Shown: positions 34,189 to 42,973, counted from the first letter of the stretch. The stretch: DNA of 64,000 bases from Kumtagia sp044326205 (GCF_044326205.1 NZ_JBIRCY010000032.1:1-64000); one strand, 5' to 3'. Program-made: numbers and translations. Notes: generated from the sequence alone by a model not told the origin.

Positions 34189-34835
34189 GGTCTCCACCTC
34201 AAAAAATTGGCGATAAGGGCCAGGCCGAGCGCCTGGCTCTTTTCCGGATGGAACTGCGTGCCGGCAAAATTTTCGCGGCCGACGGCTGCGGTCACCGGCC
34301 CGCCATAGTCGGTTACGGCCAGAACCTCATCTTCACGCAGAGATTCAAGATGGTAGGAATGCACGAAATAGGCGTGCAGGCCGTGGTCGCCGGTCCGGAT
34401 TCCGTCGAACAGCGGATGCGAATGTTTCACGTGAATCGTATTCCAGCCGATCTGCGGAATCTTCAGCGACGGGTCAGCCGGTTCGATCTCCTTGACGTCT
34501 CCCGCGACCCAGCCGAAGCCTTGGGTGACCGTCTTCTCCAGGCCGCGCTTGGACATCAATTGCATGCCGACGCAGATGCCGAGAAACGGTCTTGCCCTGG
34601 CAATCGCCACCTCCTCTACCGCCTCCCACATTCCGTCGACCGCCCGCAAACCGGCGGCGCAGTCGGCATAGGCGCCGACGCCCGGCAATACGATACGGTC
34701 GGCGGTGCGGACCCGTTCGGCATCGGCGGTCAGGTCGATCTCGGCGGCAACGCCGGCCTCGCGCGCGGCACGCTCGAAAGCCTTGGTCGCCGAGCGCAAA
34801 TTGCCCGACCCGTAGTCGATGATGGCGACGCGCAT
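34185..34835 (-). CDS. hisH: Imidazole glycerol phosphate synthase, glutaminase subunit
   Basis: A 216-residue class I glutamine amidotransferase that supplies ammonia to HisF. The catalytic cysteine is in FLGICVGMQLM near residue 86, and the His-Glu pair is in GTQFHPEKSQ near residue 200. The oxyanion region LPGVGAY is near residue 50. The ATG at 34835 (MRVAIIDYGSGN) overlaps the preceding stop in TGATG. It contains a degenerate parS-like sequence at 34423-34438. Confidence 0.97.
   Translation of the reverse strand: MRVAIIDYGSGNLRSATKAFERAAREAGVAAEIDLTADAERVRTADRIVLPGVGAYADCAAGLRAVDGMWEAVEEVAIARARPFLGICVGMQLMSKRGLEKTVTQGFGWVAGDVKEIEPADPSLKIPQIGWNTIHVKHSHPLFDGIRTGDHGLHAYFVHSYHLESLREDEVLAVTDYGGPVTAAVGRENFAGTQFHPEKSQALGLALIANFLRWRP
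34423..34438. promoter_or_regulatory. Degenerate parS-like sequence inside hisH
   Basis: TGTTTCACGTGAATCG matches the parS consensus TGTTTCACGTGAAACA at 14 of 16 positions. It lies about 20 kb from parAB and encodes conserved HisH residues, so it may be a chance match. Confidence 0.25.
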
Positions 34836-35329
34836 CAGCTTCGTCCCGGATAATTGAACAGGCCGAGCGCCGGGCCGGCGGACAAACGCTGCCGCCTCGC
34901 CGCCCATGGTGCGTCGGCGGCTGAAAGGACGGCCTTGTCGTCCTCTATTTCATCGCCGCCAAGCACGACCGCCGCATAGCGGGTCTCGGCGTCCGCGACA
35001 CTGTCGGCATCGAGCACGCCCCACTCCCGCCAGCCGCGCCGGCGCAGCGCGGCGAGCCACAAGGCCGAACCCTCCAGGCCGACATAGAAGGAAAGCAGCA
35101 GCGACAGCAACGACCCCGCCAAGCCGAGGCCTAGCGCTTCGCCGATCGCCCCGACGCCAAACATAGCGGCGAAAGTTAGCACCGCCTCGATCACGAGGCC
35201 GTGCCAGAGCAGCCATAGCGGAGGAAAGACAAATCCAAGCAAGGAAAAGCCGTCGCGCACGATCCGCGCCTGGCTGACCGCGTCGGTCCCGAGCGCTGTC
35301 TCCGGTTCCATGACGACGAAGCGCGCCAT
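34835..35329 (-). CDS. DUF2628-family membrane protein
   Basis: 164 residues. The DUF2628 pattern is a short N-terminal segment with FSLLGFVFPPLWLLWHGL, then two or three further hydrophobic stretches (EAVLTFAAMFGVGAIGEAL, LGLAGSLLSLLLSFYVG) and a soluble C-terminal part. It lies between hisB (three-base gap) and hisH (one-base overlap), a position it also holds in other rhizobial his operons as I remember them. The function is unknown. Confidence 0.88.
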   Translation of the reverse strand: MARFVVMEPETALGTDAVSQARIVRDGFSLLGFVFPPLWLLWHGLVIEAVLTFAAMFGVGAIGEALGLGLAGSLLSLLLSFYVGLEGSALWLAALRRRGWREWGVLDADSVADAETRYAAVVLGGDEIEDDKAVLSAADAPWAARRQRLSAGPALGLFNYPGRS

Positions 35330-35332
35330 CCT

Positions 35333-35932
35333 CTACCCCTTCAGGCTGCCCTTGGTGGACGGCACCGCGTCCGGCTGGCGCGGGTCGCGCTCCAGCGCCG
35401 CCCGCAACACGCGCGCCACCGATTTGAAGCAGGTCTCGGCAATATGGTGGTTGTTGGCGCCGTAGAGATTGGTGACATGCAGCGTGATGCCGGCGTTCTG
35501 GGCGAATGCATGAAAGAATTCGCGCACCAGTTCGGTATCGAAAGTACCGATCTTCGGCGACGAGAACGGCACGGCCCAGACCAGATACGGCCGGCCGGAG
35601 ACATCGACGGCGGCGCGCGTAAGAGTCTCGTCCATGGCGAGGTCGAGCGACGCATAACGCATGATGCCACGCCGCTCGCCCAGAGCCTTCGACAGCGCCT
35701 GGCCGAGCGCGATGCCGGTGTCTTCGACCGTATGATGATCGTCGATGTGCAGGTCGCCCTCGGCGCGCACCTTCATATCGATCAGCGAATGGCGGCAGAG
35801 CTGGTCCAGCATGTGGTCGAAGAAACCGACACCGGTGGCGATCTCACCCTTGCCCGTCCCATCGACATCGATCGACACGGCGATACGCGTCTCCTTGGTC
35901 GAACGGCTTATTTCGGCGGTGCGGGCGGCCAT
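35333..35932 (-). CDS. hisB: Imidazoleglycerol-phosphate dehydratase
   Basis: A 199-residue manganese enzyme that dehydrates imidazole glycerol phosphate. The metal-binding motifs are FFDHMLDQLCRHS near residue 42, DDHHTVEDTGIALG near residue 68 and GANNHHIAETCFK near residue 165. It is the monofunctional type without the phosphatase domain. The ATG at 35932 (MAARTAEISRSTKET) fits the family; an upstream in-frame start adds 38 unrelated residues. It is the first gene of the his operon here. Confidence 0.97.
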   Translation of the reverse strand: MAARTAEISRSTKETRIAVSIDVDGTGKGEIATGVGFFDHMLDQLCRHSLIDMKVRAEGDLHIDDHHTVEDTGIALGQALSKALGERRGIMRYASLDLAMDETLTRAAVDVSGRPYLVWAVPFSSPKIGTFDTELVREFFHAFAQNAGITLHVTNLYGANNHHIAETCFKSVARVLRAALERDPRQPDAVPSTKGSLKG

Positions 35933-36509
35933 GGAAAGTCCCGTGTTTGGCAAAAACGCGAGCCTTGTAACAGCATGGTCCGGGGGAATCAAAGCCGCCC
36001 ATATCACAGGTACGGCGCAGGGGGACAACTTATGGAATTTTTTCAAAAAGGCAGAGATGCTTCGGGGGCTTTCGCCGGCAGGAAAAGTGAACGGTCTCCG
36101 TCACTTACCCCGACAGGCCGGCTCCGGGGTAAAAGTTTTTTCCGGGTTTTTGCCGGATTTCATCCCCGCCGGCTGATCCTGCCTCATAATCCTCGTGATC
36201 GCTCTCGCGGGAAACCTGGTGCGCACCGGGTATCAGGGGAGAGCATCGGCGCCGGGGTGGCCGCGTAACGGTGCGCGGCTTGGCAAGAGCCTTCAGACCC
36301 GGGCCCCAGACCGCGACGACAAGCCTCGGATTGAGCCGGGGCGGTATCAGCGATCGGGCAAGCACGCCGGCGGGGCGCAAGGTTCGCGCCACGTATCTAA
36401 CTTTGAGAGGCTCGGCCTCGCGCCCCGCTTCCCACCTTCCATCAATGGCCAGACGCGAAAGCAGGGCGTGGCAACGATCAAACACGTCCCGAACAGGAAA
36501 GGATTTACC
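35933..36509. other. Gene-free region between hisB and a Cys-rich small gene
   Basis: About 580 bases without a convincing gene. The left part should hold the his operon promoter. The right part (36190-36430) is GC-rich with several short hairpins, for example GAGGC/GCCTC near 36405, and could encode a structured RNA. I could not match it to a known RNA family. Confidence 0.4.
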
Positions 36510-36857
36510 ATGCACGACGATAGCGAAAATGACCGTCCAAAGTACGAGCGCCTGCCCTGGACCTGGGACACGCTGCCGCCTTCCATGCGCGATGCGATGG
36601 CGGATGCGCTACGCCTGGCCGCCACCGCGGGCGGCTCGCCGGCACGCTGCCGGCGCAAGGAGTGCAAGCAGACGCATCGATGCAGCTTCAAGCTGGACAA
36701 GCACGGCGACGGCATCTGCCTTGGCGGCATCACCGAGCCGATGGTCCGCGAGGCCGCGCTCATGATCAAGTACGCAAGCGACTTCTGGGCGAAGCGCGGG
36801 CCGTCCTGGGGAGCGATCCTCGAAGCCGAGAAAAAGCTTCGCGATGCCAGGTTCTGA
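36510..36857 (+). CDS. Small Cys-rich protein of unknown function
   Basis: 115 residues starting MHDDSENDRPKYERLP, with AGGAAAGGA seven bases upstream of the ATG. The middle carries C-x4-C-x5-C-x11-C (ARCRRKECKQTHRC, then GDGIC), a possible zinc site. The C-terminal half looks helical with many alanines and lysines. Codon use matches the neighbours. I do not recognise the family. The coherent ribosome site and cysteine pattern support a real gene, while the long upstream extension of its frame looks non-coding. Confidence 0.7.
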   Translation: MHDDSENDRPKYERLPWTWDTLPPSMRDAMADALRLAATAGGSPARCRRKECKQTHRCSFKLDKHGDGICLGGITEPMVREAALMIKYASDFWAKRGPSWGAILEAEKKLRDARF

Positions 36858-36868
36858 CACGACATGCA

Positions 36869-36946
36869 GGGGACAGTTTACTTTTATCCCCGGAAAGGCT
36901 CAGCCTTGGATGGGTTGGCGCGAGGGGACAAAAGTAAACTGTCCCC
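36869..36946. repeat. Inverted-repeat element with central hairpin
   Basis: 23-base arms GGGGACAGTTTACTTTTATC..(36869-36891) and the reverse complement at 36924-36946 differ at one position. Between them AAGGCT/AGCCTT (36895-36907) forms a small hairpin. The total is 78 bases. Sequences starting GGGGACAGTTTACTTTT recur in many proteobacterial genomes as mobile palindromic repeats, so a REP- or MITE-like origin is likely. No transposase is in the interval. Confidence 0.75.
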
Positions 36947-37067
36947 GGGCGCCCATTCCTTCTCGACCGCAATTTGCATTCCATTTGCGCCTGCATACAT
37001 ATGGCCCTTCATACCCTCGTATCGCGCGGATCGCCGCTTCTGGGACCGCGCGCAATCGGAGCAATCG

Positions 37068-37619
37068 ATGTCGAATGAACTGACCATGCACGCCACCACC
37101 ATCGTGACGGTGCGCAAGGGGGGAAAAGTCGTGATCGCTGGTGACGGCCAGGTGAGCCTCGGCCAGACGATCATGAAGGGCAACGCCAAAAAGGTCCGCC
37201 GCATCGGCAAGGGCGGCAGCGTCATCGCCGGTTTCGCCGGGGCGACCGCCGACGCCTTCACCCTGCTGGAGCGGCTGGAGGCCAAGCTCGAGCAATACCC
37301 CGACCAGCTTACCCGCGCTTGCGTCGAGCTCGCCAAGGACTGGCGCACCGATCGCTATCTGCGCCGCCTTGAAGCGATGATGCTGGTGGCCGACAAGAAT
37401 GTGTCGCTGGCGCTCACAGGTACCGGCGACGTGCTGGAGCCGGAGCATGGCGTGATGGCGATCGGCTCCGGCGGCAATTATGCGCTCGCCGCCGCCCGCG
37501 CGCTGATGGACACCGACAAGGACGCTGAAGAGATCGCCCGCAAGGCGATGCAGATCGCGTCTGACATCTGCGTTTACACCAACAACAATTTTGTCGTCGA
37601 AACGCTCGATGCCGCGTGA
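37068..37619 (+). CDS. hslV: HslV, peptidase subunit of the HslUV protease
   Basis: A 183-residue threonine peptidase forming a dodecamer capped by HslU. After a short leader (MSNELTMHA) the catalytic TTIV and the GDGQVSLGQT motif appear. The leader is presumably removed to expose Thr. The ATG at 37068 has GGAG six bases upstream; the ATG at 37086 would give the shorter form. Its partner hslU lies 2.2 kb downstream with three genes between, unlike the adjacent hslVU of E. coli. Confidence 0.96.
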   Translation: MSNELTMHATTIVTVRKGGKVVIAGDGQVSLGQTIMKGNAKKVRRIGKGGSVIAGFAGATADAFTLLERLEAKLEQYPDQLTRACVELAKDWRTDRYLRRLEAMMLVADKNVSLALTGTGDVLEPEHGVMAIGSGGNYALAAARALMDTDKDAEEIARKAMQIASDICVYTNNNFVVETLDAA

Positions 37620-38124
37620 GGCGAAACCCCGCTACGGCTTTCGGCCGGTGACCGAGAAGGATTTTCCCCTGCTCGGCCGCTGGCTGCGCGAACCACATGT
37701 GGCGGAATGGTGGGACGACCCAGATGAGGAGCTTGCAGGAATCCGCGAGCATATGGACTCGGTCTCGGTCGAGCCGCTGATCGTCGAGCTCGACGGCAAG
37801 CCAATCGGCTATCTCCAGACATACGATCCGCATCTGGAGGACGATCATCCGTACAACGACCAGCCGTTCGGCACGCTTGGCCTCGACCTGTCGATCGGCG
37901 TGGCGGAGCTGGTCGGCGTCGGCCACGGCTCGGCGCTGCTCAGCCAGTTCATCGACGAACTCTTCGCCGAAGGCACGCCGCGCGTTGTCATCGATCCGCA
38001 CCCCACCAACGCCCGCGCGATCCGTGCCTACGAGAAGGCCGGCTTCGCGCGGGTCGACGAGCGCAGCTCGATCTATGGTGACGTGCTTTTGATGGCGCGC
38101 GACAACGAGGAATTGTCGGAATGA
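37609..38124 (+). CDS. GNAT acetyltransferase, AAC(6')-like
   Basis: 171 residues. The N-terminal FRPVTEKDFPLLGRWLREPHV and the later segment VVIDPHPTNARAIRAYEKAGF are typical of the aminoglycoside 6'-acetyltransferase/RimJ-like branch of GNAT proteins. The acetyl-CoA loop lies near GVGHGSALL. The substrate is not evident, and antibiotic resistance should not be assumed from fold alone. The start overlaps the hslV end by 11 bases, and the stop overlaps the next start (ATGA), so it belongs to the hslV-hslU transcript. Confidence 0.88.
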   Translation: MPREAKPRYGFRPVTEKDFPLLGRWLREPHVAEWWDDPDEELAGIREHMDSVSVEPLIVELDGKPIGYLQTYDPHLEDDHPYNDQPFGTLGLDLSIGVAELVGVGHGSALLSQFIDELFAEGTPRVVIDPHPTNARAIRAYEKAGFARVDERSSIYGDVLLMARDNEELSE

Positions 38125-38726
38125 CGATGGCTCCGGCGGCCGATCCGCAGATTGCGGCGCACAGGCGCGTCTTCCTGGCGGGGCTGCTGATCGCGGCCGG
38201 GCTGATCGCCGCGCAAGGCATCACGCTCTACCTGATGGGCCAGCCGCTCATCTGCAAATGCGGAACGGTGAAACTCTGGCACGGCATCGTGCAGAGCAGC
38301 GAGAACAGCCAGCATCTATCGGACTGGTATACCTTCTCGCACATCATCCATGGCTTCCTGTTCTACGGCCTGTTCCGGCTGGTGATGCCGCGCGTCAATG
38401 TCGGCTTGCGCCTCGTCGGCGCAGTGATCATCGAAGCCGGCTGGGAGATCCTCGAAAACTCCGACTTCATCATCAACCGCTACCGCGAAGCCACGATCTC
38501 GCTCGACTATTTCGGCGACAGCGTCATCAATTCCGTGTTCGACACGCTGTGGATGGTGCTCGGTTTTGCGTTGGCCGCCCGGCTCCCTATATGGATGACG
38601 ATAGCACTGGCCGTCCTGTTCGAACTGGTCGTCGGCTACATCATCCGAGACAACCTTACCCTCAACATCATCATGCTGCTGTACCCGGTGGAAGGGATCA
38701 AGCAGTGGCAATCGGGAGGGACGTAA
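38121..38726 (+). CDS. DUF2585 (UPF0314) membrane protein
   Basis: 201 residues with about five hydrophobic segments. The pattern CKCGTVKLWHGIVQSSENSQHLSDWYT... followed by SHIIHGFLFYGLF and EAGWEILENSDFIINRYR is characteristic of the DUF2585 family found in Rhizobiales. It contains several histidines and acidic residues within membrane segments. The function is unknown. It overlaps the acetyltransferase gene by four bases. Confidence 0.92.
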   Translation: MTMAPAADPQIAAHRRVFLAGLLIAAGLIAAQGITLYLMGQPLICKCGTVKLWHGIVQSSENSQHLSDWYTFSHIIHGFLFYGLFRLVMPRVNVGLRLVGAVIIEAGWEILENSDFIINRYREATISLDYFGDSVINSVFDTLWMVLGFALAARLPIWMTIALAVLFELVVGYIIRDNLTLNIIMLLYPVEGIKQWQSGGT

Positions 38727-38730
38727 CCTA

Positions 38731-39804
38731 GTGCGCAGCTTTCCTTCGCCGTTGGAGACATCCTCTATATCCGCAGACACGCTGCTCGCAGCCGTCGGGA
38801 CCGGCGTGCTCTCGGCCGAACAAGCGCAAGCCCTGTTCGACCTGGAAGGCGAGCGGACAGTGCAGGCAGCCCCCGCATCTCGCGACGACGAGCAATTTCG
38901 CTTCATCAGCGGTTTCGGCGATATCTTTGTCACCATCGGACTCGGCCTGTTTCTTGGGGCGCTGGGCTATTTCACTATCGAGCGTCTCGGCATGGGCGGC
39001 GCCACTTTGGTTGCCGCTGCGAGCTGGCTGCTGGCTGAATATTTTACCCGTGTTAGGCGCATGGCGCTGCCCAGCATCGTGCTGCTGTTGGTTTACGCGA
39101 GCATGGTCTTTTATGCTGCCGAGTTCCTTTTCGGGCCTGACCCAGACCTGATGGCCTGGAGCCTGGAAAGGTATTCGATGGCCACGATTGGTGCCGGCCT
39201 AGCGACAGCACTGGCAGCGGTAGCACACTATTGGCGATTCCGCGTACCGATTACCATCGCAGCTGGTGTCGCGGCCCTGGTTGCTGCAGTCGTCGGCATC
39301 CTGATCCTGATAGCGCCAGATTTCTCGGAAACTGGCCTTACGGCGGTCCTGTTCGTCTGTGGTTTGGCGGTCTTCGCCCTGGCGATGCGTTTCGACCTAA
39401 GCGATCCGAGGCGCGAGACCCGGCGCATCGACATTGCCTTTTGGTTACATATGCTGGCCGCTCCCTTGATTGTGCATCCACTGATCAACGGTTTTGTACT
39501 GGACTCCGGCAACGGGCCGAACGAGGCGTCCGCTTGGAGCATCCTCGCCGTTTTCGCCCTATTAAGCATTGTCGCCGTGCTGGTCGACCGTCGTGCCATT
39601 CTGGTGTCTGGGCTGACTTATGCCGGTATCGCCTTTGGCACGCTCGCCGGCGGAGCAGGGCTGGTAGACAGCGTCGTTCCGCTTACCATGCTGGCGCTCG
39701 GTGCTCTGGTGCTGATGCTCAGCGCCGGCTGGCATGCATTGCGCCATACGTTGCTCAGCTTCCTGCCGGATGGCTTGGCGCGGCGCTTTCCCATTCATAC
39801 CTGA
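38731..39804 (+). CDS. Multi-pass membrane protein, DUF2157-like
   Basis: 357 residues with a GTG start at 38731. A soluble N-terminal helix pair (DTLLAAVGTGVLSAEQAQALFDL) is followed by about ten hydrophobic segments. The layout, a short LxxxGxxSxEQ helical motif and then many membrane spans, resembles DUF2157 proteins, but I am not certain. It lies four bases after the DUF2585 gene and 38 bases before hslU. Function is unknown. Slightly lower GC content than neighbours suggests it may be a later arrival. Confidence 0.75.
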   Translation: MRSFPSPLETSSISADTLLAAVGTGVLSAEQAQALFDLEGERTVQAAPASRDDEQFRFISGFGDIFVTIGLGLFLGALGYFTIERLGMGGATLVAAASWLLAEYFTRVRRMALPSIVLLLVYASMVFYAAEFLFGPDPDLMAWSLERYSMATIGAGLATALAAVAHYWRFRVPITIAAGVAALVAAVVGILILIAPDFSETGLTAVLFVCGLAVFALAMRFDLSDPRRETRRIDIAFWLHMLAAPLIVHPLINGFVLDSGNGPNEASAWSILAVFALLSIVAVLVDRRAILVSGLTYAGIAFGTLAGGAGLVDSVVPLTMLALGALVLMLSAGWHALRHTLLSFLPDGLARRFPIHT

Positions 39805-39842
39805 CACCAAGATATTAGATCGAAGGAAATCGAGTACCCGTA

Positions 39843-41156
39843 ATGACCACCTTCTCCCCCCGCGAAATCGTCTCCGAACTTGACCGCTACATCATCGGCC
39901 AGAAGGACGCCAAGCGCGCTGTGGCAATCGCGCTGCGCAACCGCTGGCGGCGCCAGCAACTGGAAGGCCAGATGCGCGAAGAGGTGATGCCGAAGAACAT
40001 TCTGATGATCGGCCCAACCGGCGTCGGCAAGACCGAGATTTCCCGCCGCCTCGCCAAGCTGGCCGGCGCGCCCTTCATCAAGGTCGAGGCGACCAAATTC
40101 ACCGAAGTCGGCTATGTCGGCCGCGATGTCGAGCAGATCGTGCGCGACCTGGTCGAGACGGCCATCGGGCTGACGCGCGACAAGATGCGCGAGGACGTCA
40201 AGGCACGCGCCCACATCAACGCCGAGGAACGCGTGCTGGAAGCCCTCGTCGGCAAGACGGCTTCGCCGGCAACCCGCGATAGTTTCCGCAAGAAGCTGCG
40301 CGATGGCGAGATGGATGACAAGGAGATCGAGGTCGAGGTGTCCGACACCGGCAGCGGCGGTATGCCGAGCTTCGAGATCCCCGGCATGCCCGGCGCCAAT
40401 ATCGGCGTGATGAACATCAACGACATGCTGTCGAAGGCGATGGGCGGCAAACGCACCAAGACGCGCAAGACCACCGTCAAGGAATCCTACGACCTGCTGA
40501 TCAACGACGAGTCCGACAAGCTGCTCGACCAGGACGAGGTGGTGCGACGCGCTCTGGAATCGGCGGAGAATGACGGCATTGTCTTCCTCGACGAGATCGA
40601 CAAGGTGGCGGCGCGCCAGGATGGCCTTTCGGGCGGACCGTCGCGCGAGGGCGTGCAGCGCGACCTGCTGCCGCTGGTCGAGGGCACGACTGTCGCGACG
40701 AAATACGGACCGATCAAGACCGACCACATATTGTTCATCGCCTCGGGCGCCTTCCACGTCTCCAAGCCGTCGGACCTGCTGCCGGAATTGCAGGGCCGCC
40801 TGCCGATCCGAGTCGAGCTTCGTGCGCTGGAGAAGGACGACTTCGTCCGCATCCTGACCGAGACGGAAGCCAGCCTGATCAAGCAGTATATCGCGCTGAT
40901 GAAGACCGAAGGCGTCGAACTCGACTTCACCGAGGATGCCATCGACTCCCTCGCCGGCATCGCTGTCGATCTCAACGCCAGCGTCGAGAACATCGGAGCG
41001 CGCCGGCTGCAGACGGTGATGGAGCGGGTTCTGGATGAAATCTCCTATACGGCGCCCGACCAGAACGGCACAAAGGTGACGATCGACGCGGCCTATGTGC
41101 AGAAACACGTCGGCGATCTGTCGAAAAACACAGATTTGTCGCGGTTTATTCTGTAA
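39843..41156 (+). CDS. hslU: HslU, ATPase subunit of the HslUV protease
   Basis: 437 residues. This AAA+ unfoldase feeds substrates to HslV. The N-terminus FSPREIVSELDRYIIGQKDA is diagnostic. Walker A is MIGPTGVGKTEIS near residue 57 and Walker B is IVFLDEIDKVAAR near residue 248. The sensor/arginine-finger region is GARRLQTVMERVLDEISY. The C-terminal LSRFIL is the tail that docks into HslV. An AAGGAAATCGAG ribosome site precedes the ATG. Confidence 0.97.
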   Translation: MTTFSPREIVSELDRYIIGQKDAKRAVAIALRNRWRRQQLEGQMREEVMPKNILMIGPTGVGKTEISRRLAKLAGAPFIKVEATKFTEVGYVGRDVEQIVRDLVETAIGLTRDKMREDVKARAHINAEERVLEALVGKTASPATRDSFRKKLRDGEMDDKEIEVEVSDTGSGGMPSFEIPGMPGANIGVMNINDMLSKAMGGKRTKTRKTTVKESYDLLINDESDKLLDQDEVVRRALESAENDGIVFLDEIDKVAARQDGLSGGPSREGVQRDLLPLVEGTTVATKYGPIKTDHILFIASGAFHVSKPSDLLPELQGRLPIRVELRALEKDDFVRILTETEASLIKQYIALMKTEGVELDFTEDAIDSLAGIAVDLNASVENIGARRLQTVMERVLDEISYTAPDQNGTKVTIDAAYVQKHVGDLSKNTDLSRFIL

Positions 41157-41187
41157 GCAGCTAAAACCTCGGGCGGGGAGTTGGTCA

Positions 41188-42162
41188 ATGAAAGCAAAGG
41201 TATTTTTGGCTGCGGCCTTTACGGCGATGATGGCAGTCGCCGTCCTTGCTCCCGGCCATGCCTCTGCCCAGACCGTCGTCCCGCCCGGCAACAGCCAGGC
41301 CGAACAGCCGCCTATTCCGGGCGCTTCCACCAAGCGCACCAAATCGAGTGGCACGACCTTTGAGCGCAAATATCGAAAGGTCTACGGCCTGCTGAAGAAC
41401 GACGCGAAACTGCGCGCCAAGATCAAGCAGCAGGCCGCCGCCTACGGCATCGATCCGATGCATATCGTTGGCGCCATCGTCGGCGAGCACACCTACAATG
41501 TCGACGCCTACGACCGGCTCCAGACCTACTACGTCAAGGCGGTCTCCTACCTCTCCAGCAAGCTGCATTTCGCCTATGACGGCGAGGACGTGACGGATTT
41601 CATCCAGCGGCCGCAGTTCCAGGTCTGCGCCGACCAGAGCGGCAGCTATGCGCTGTGGACCTGCCGCGAGCGTGTCTGGAACAGCGAGTTCCGCGGCAAG
41701 ACGGTCGGCAGCCAGTCCTTCCCGAACAACCGCTTCAGTGCCGTGTTCTTCCAGCCCTTCTACGCCGGCCAGACTTTTGGCATCGGTCAGCTCAATCCGC
41801 TGACCGCCTTACAGATGAGTGATCTCGTCAGCCGCGTCTCCGGCTTCCCGCCACTCGACACGTCCGATCCGAACAAGGTCTATGAGACGATCATGGACCC
41901 GGACCTGACGATCGCCTATGTCGCGGCGACGCTGAAAATGTCGATCGACAGCTACCGCAAGATCGCCGGCTTCGACATTTCCCAGAACCCCGGCATCACC
42001 GCCACGCTCTACAATGTCGGCGACCCCGAAGGCCGCGCCTACGCGCTGCGCGCCGAGAACAAGACCCGCGCCGCCGAAGGCAAGGAGCCGCGCATGCCCG
42101 AAGTCAATTATTACGGCTGGCTGGTCAACGACAAGCTGCCGGAATTGCAGGCGCTGTTCTGA
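41188..42162 (+). CDS. DUF1402 secreted protein (lysozyme-like fold likely)
   Basis: 324 residues with a clear signal peptide (MKAKVFLAAAFTAMMAVAVL, cleavage near ASA-Q). The mature part belongs to DUF1402, conserved in Rhizobiales beside hslU. HIVGAIVGEHTYN near residue 95 has a glutamate placed as in transglycosylase-like proteins, and GQTFGIGQLNPLTALQMSD resembles the GxGxxQ region of lytic transglycosylases. A peptidoglycan role is inference. It is 31 bases downstream of hslU and meets the DoxX gene tail to tail with no gap. Confidence 0.88.
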   Translation: MKAKVFLAAAFTAMMAVAVLAPGHASAQTVVPPGNSQAEQPPIPGASTKRTKSSGTTFERKYRKVYGLLKNDAKLRAKIKQQAAAYGIDPMHIVGAIVGEHTYNVDAYDRLQTYYVKAVSYLSSKLHFAYDGEDVTDFIQRPQFQVCADQSGSYALWTCRERVWNSEFRGKTVGSQSFPNNRFSAVFFQPFYAGQTFGIGQLNPLTALQMSDLVSRVSGFPPLDTSDPNKVYETIMDPDLTIAYVAATLKMSIDSYRKIAGFDISQNPGITATLYNVGDPEGRAYALRAENKTRAAEGKEPRMPEVNYYGWLVNDKLPELQALF

Positions 42163-42552
42163 TCAGCCGCGCCGCCACGGGAAGATGGCGCGCAGTGCCG
42201 GGTCGCGCAACCAAAGGCCGCCCCACATGAACAGGCCGAGATAGATCGAAAACAATATGTGGCTGAACAACGGGCTGCCGGCGCGGATCTGCGTCGCCAT
42301 CGCCCCACCGAGCAAGCCCATGGTCAGCACCGCGCCGAAAACACTGGTACGCGGATAGAGATAAAGCAGCACGCAAGCGAGTTCGATCACACCGATCATC
42401 ATCACATAACCCGCAGGCCAACCAAGCTGCGCCATGGTTTCGTCGGCCACCGCCATGCCGGCCAGCTTCGGTGTCACCGACGCGCCCAGCATGAAAAGCG
42501 CATAGAGGCCGGTCAACACCCAGCCGGTCATGGTCATCGAACGTTCGCTCAT
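42163..42552 (-). CDS. DoxX-like membrane protein
   Basis: 129 residues with four membrane segments. The segment order GWVLTGLYALFMLGASVTPKL, MIGVIELACVLLYLYPRTSV, GAVLTMGLLGGAMATQIRAG and ILFSIYLGLFMWGGLWLRD matches the DoxX_2/DoxX-like family. The function is unknown. It is convergent with the DUF1402 gene and about 50 bases after the regulator gene. Confidence 0.88.
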   Translation of the reverse strand: MSERSMTMTGWVLTGLYALFMLGASVTPKLAGMAVADETMAQLGWPAGYVMMIGVIELACVLLYLYPRTSVFGAVLTMGLLGGAMATQIRAGSPLFSHILFSIYLGLFMWGGLWLRDPALRAIFPWRRG

Positions 42553-42601
42553 TTCAATTCCCTCGAATTGCCAGAATACGGCGAGGACGAACGACCGTGA
42601 C

Positions 42602-42973
42602 CTATTCCGACACGGACGGACCAGCAGAGCGGATGATTTCTATGAGCGAATCGATCGTCGCCTTGTCGAGGCTTCCGATCCTGTCGGCGAGAAGGTTCGC
42701 GAGCCGCGTTGCTTCCGGGCTGAGACCGGCCGTATCGACCACAATGCGTGGATGCGATTCCCAAGCAAGCTTTTCCAGCTCCTCGGCATCGTCCCAGATA
42801 ACGTTGAAGTAGCCGATGATCTTCTGCACCATCGGCCAGCCCGGCACGCCACGGCGTCCATGTTCCAGCGCCGAGAGATAAGCGGCGCTGACGCCGAGCG
42901 CGGCGGCCATCTGCTTCTGGCTGATGCCGCGCTCCGCCCGCAAGGCCCGCAATTTCGCGCCAAACGGTGTCAC
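42602..42973 (-). CDS. XRE-family helix-turn-helix regulator
   Basis: 123 residues. The N-terminal HTH is at about residues 7-60 (GISQKQMAAALGVSAAYLSA), followed by a helical C-terminal region. The start is GTG at 42973, overlapping the Smr gene stop (GTGA), so the two are co-translated. This gene accompanies smr and mltA in other rhizobia as I recall. The target is unknown; autoregulation is unlikely given its position at the operon end. Confidence 0.92.
   Translation of the reverse strand: MTPFGAKLRALRAERGISQKQMAAALGVSAAYLSALEHGRRGVPGWPMVQKIIGYFNVIWDDAEELEKLAWESHPRIVVDTAGLSPEATRLANLLADRIGSLDKATIDSLIEIIRSAGPSVSE

Noticed and set aside
36188..36430. Possible structured RNA (6S or RNase P RNA) upstream of the Cys-rich gene
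   Set aside because: Short hairpins exist, but none of the conserved sequences of RNase P, 6S, SRP or tmRNA could be found.
39795..41369. 524-codon frame opposite hslU
   Set aside because: Low-complexity antisense of hslU; hslU motifs are unambiguous.
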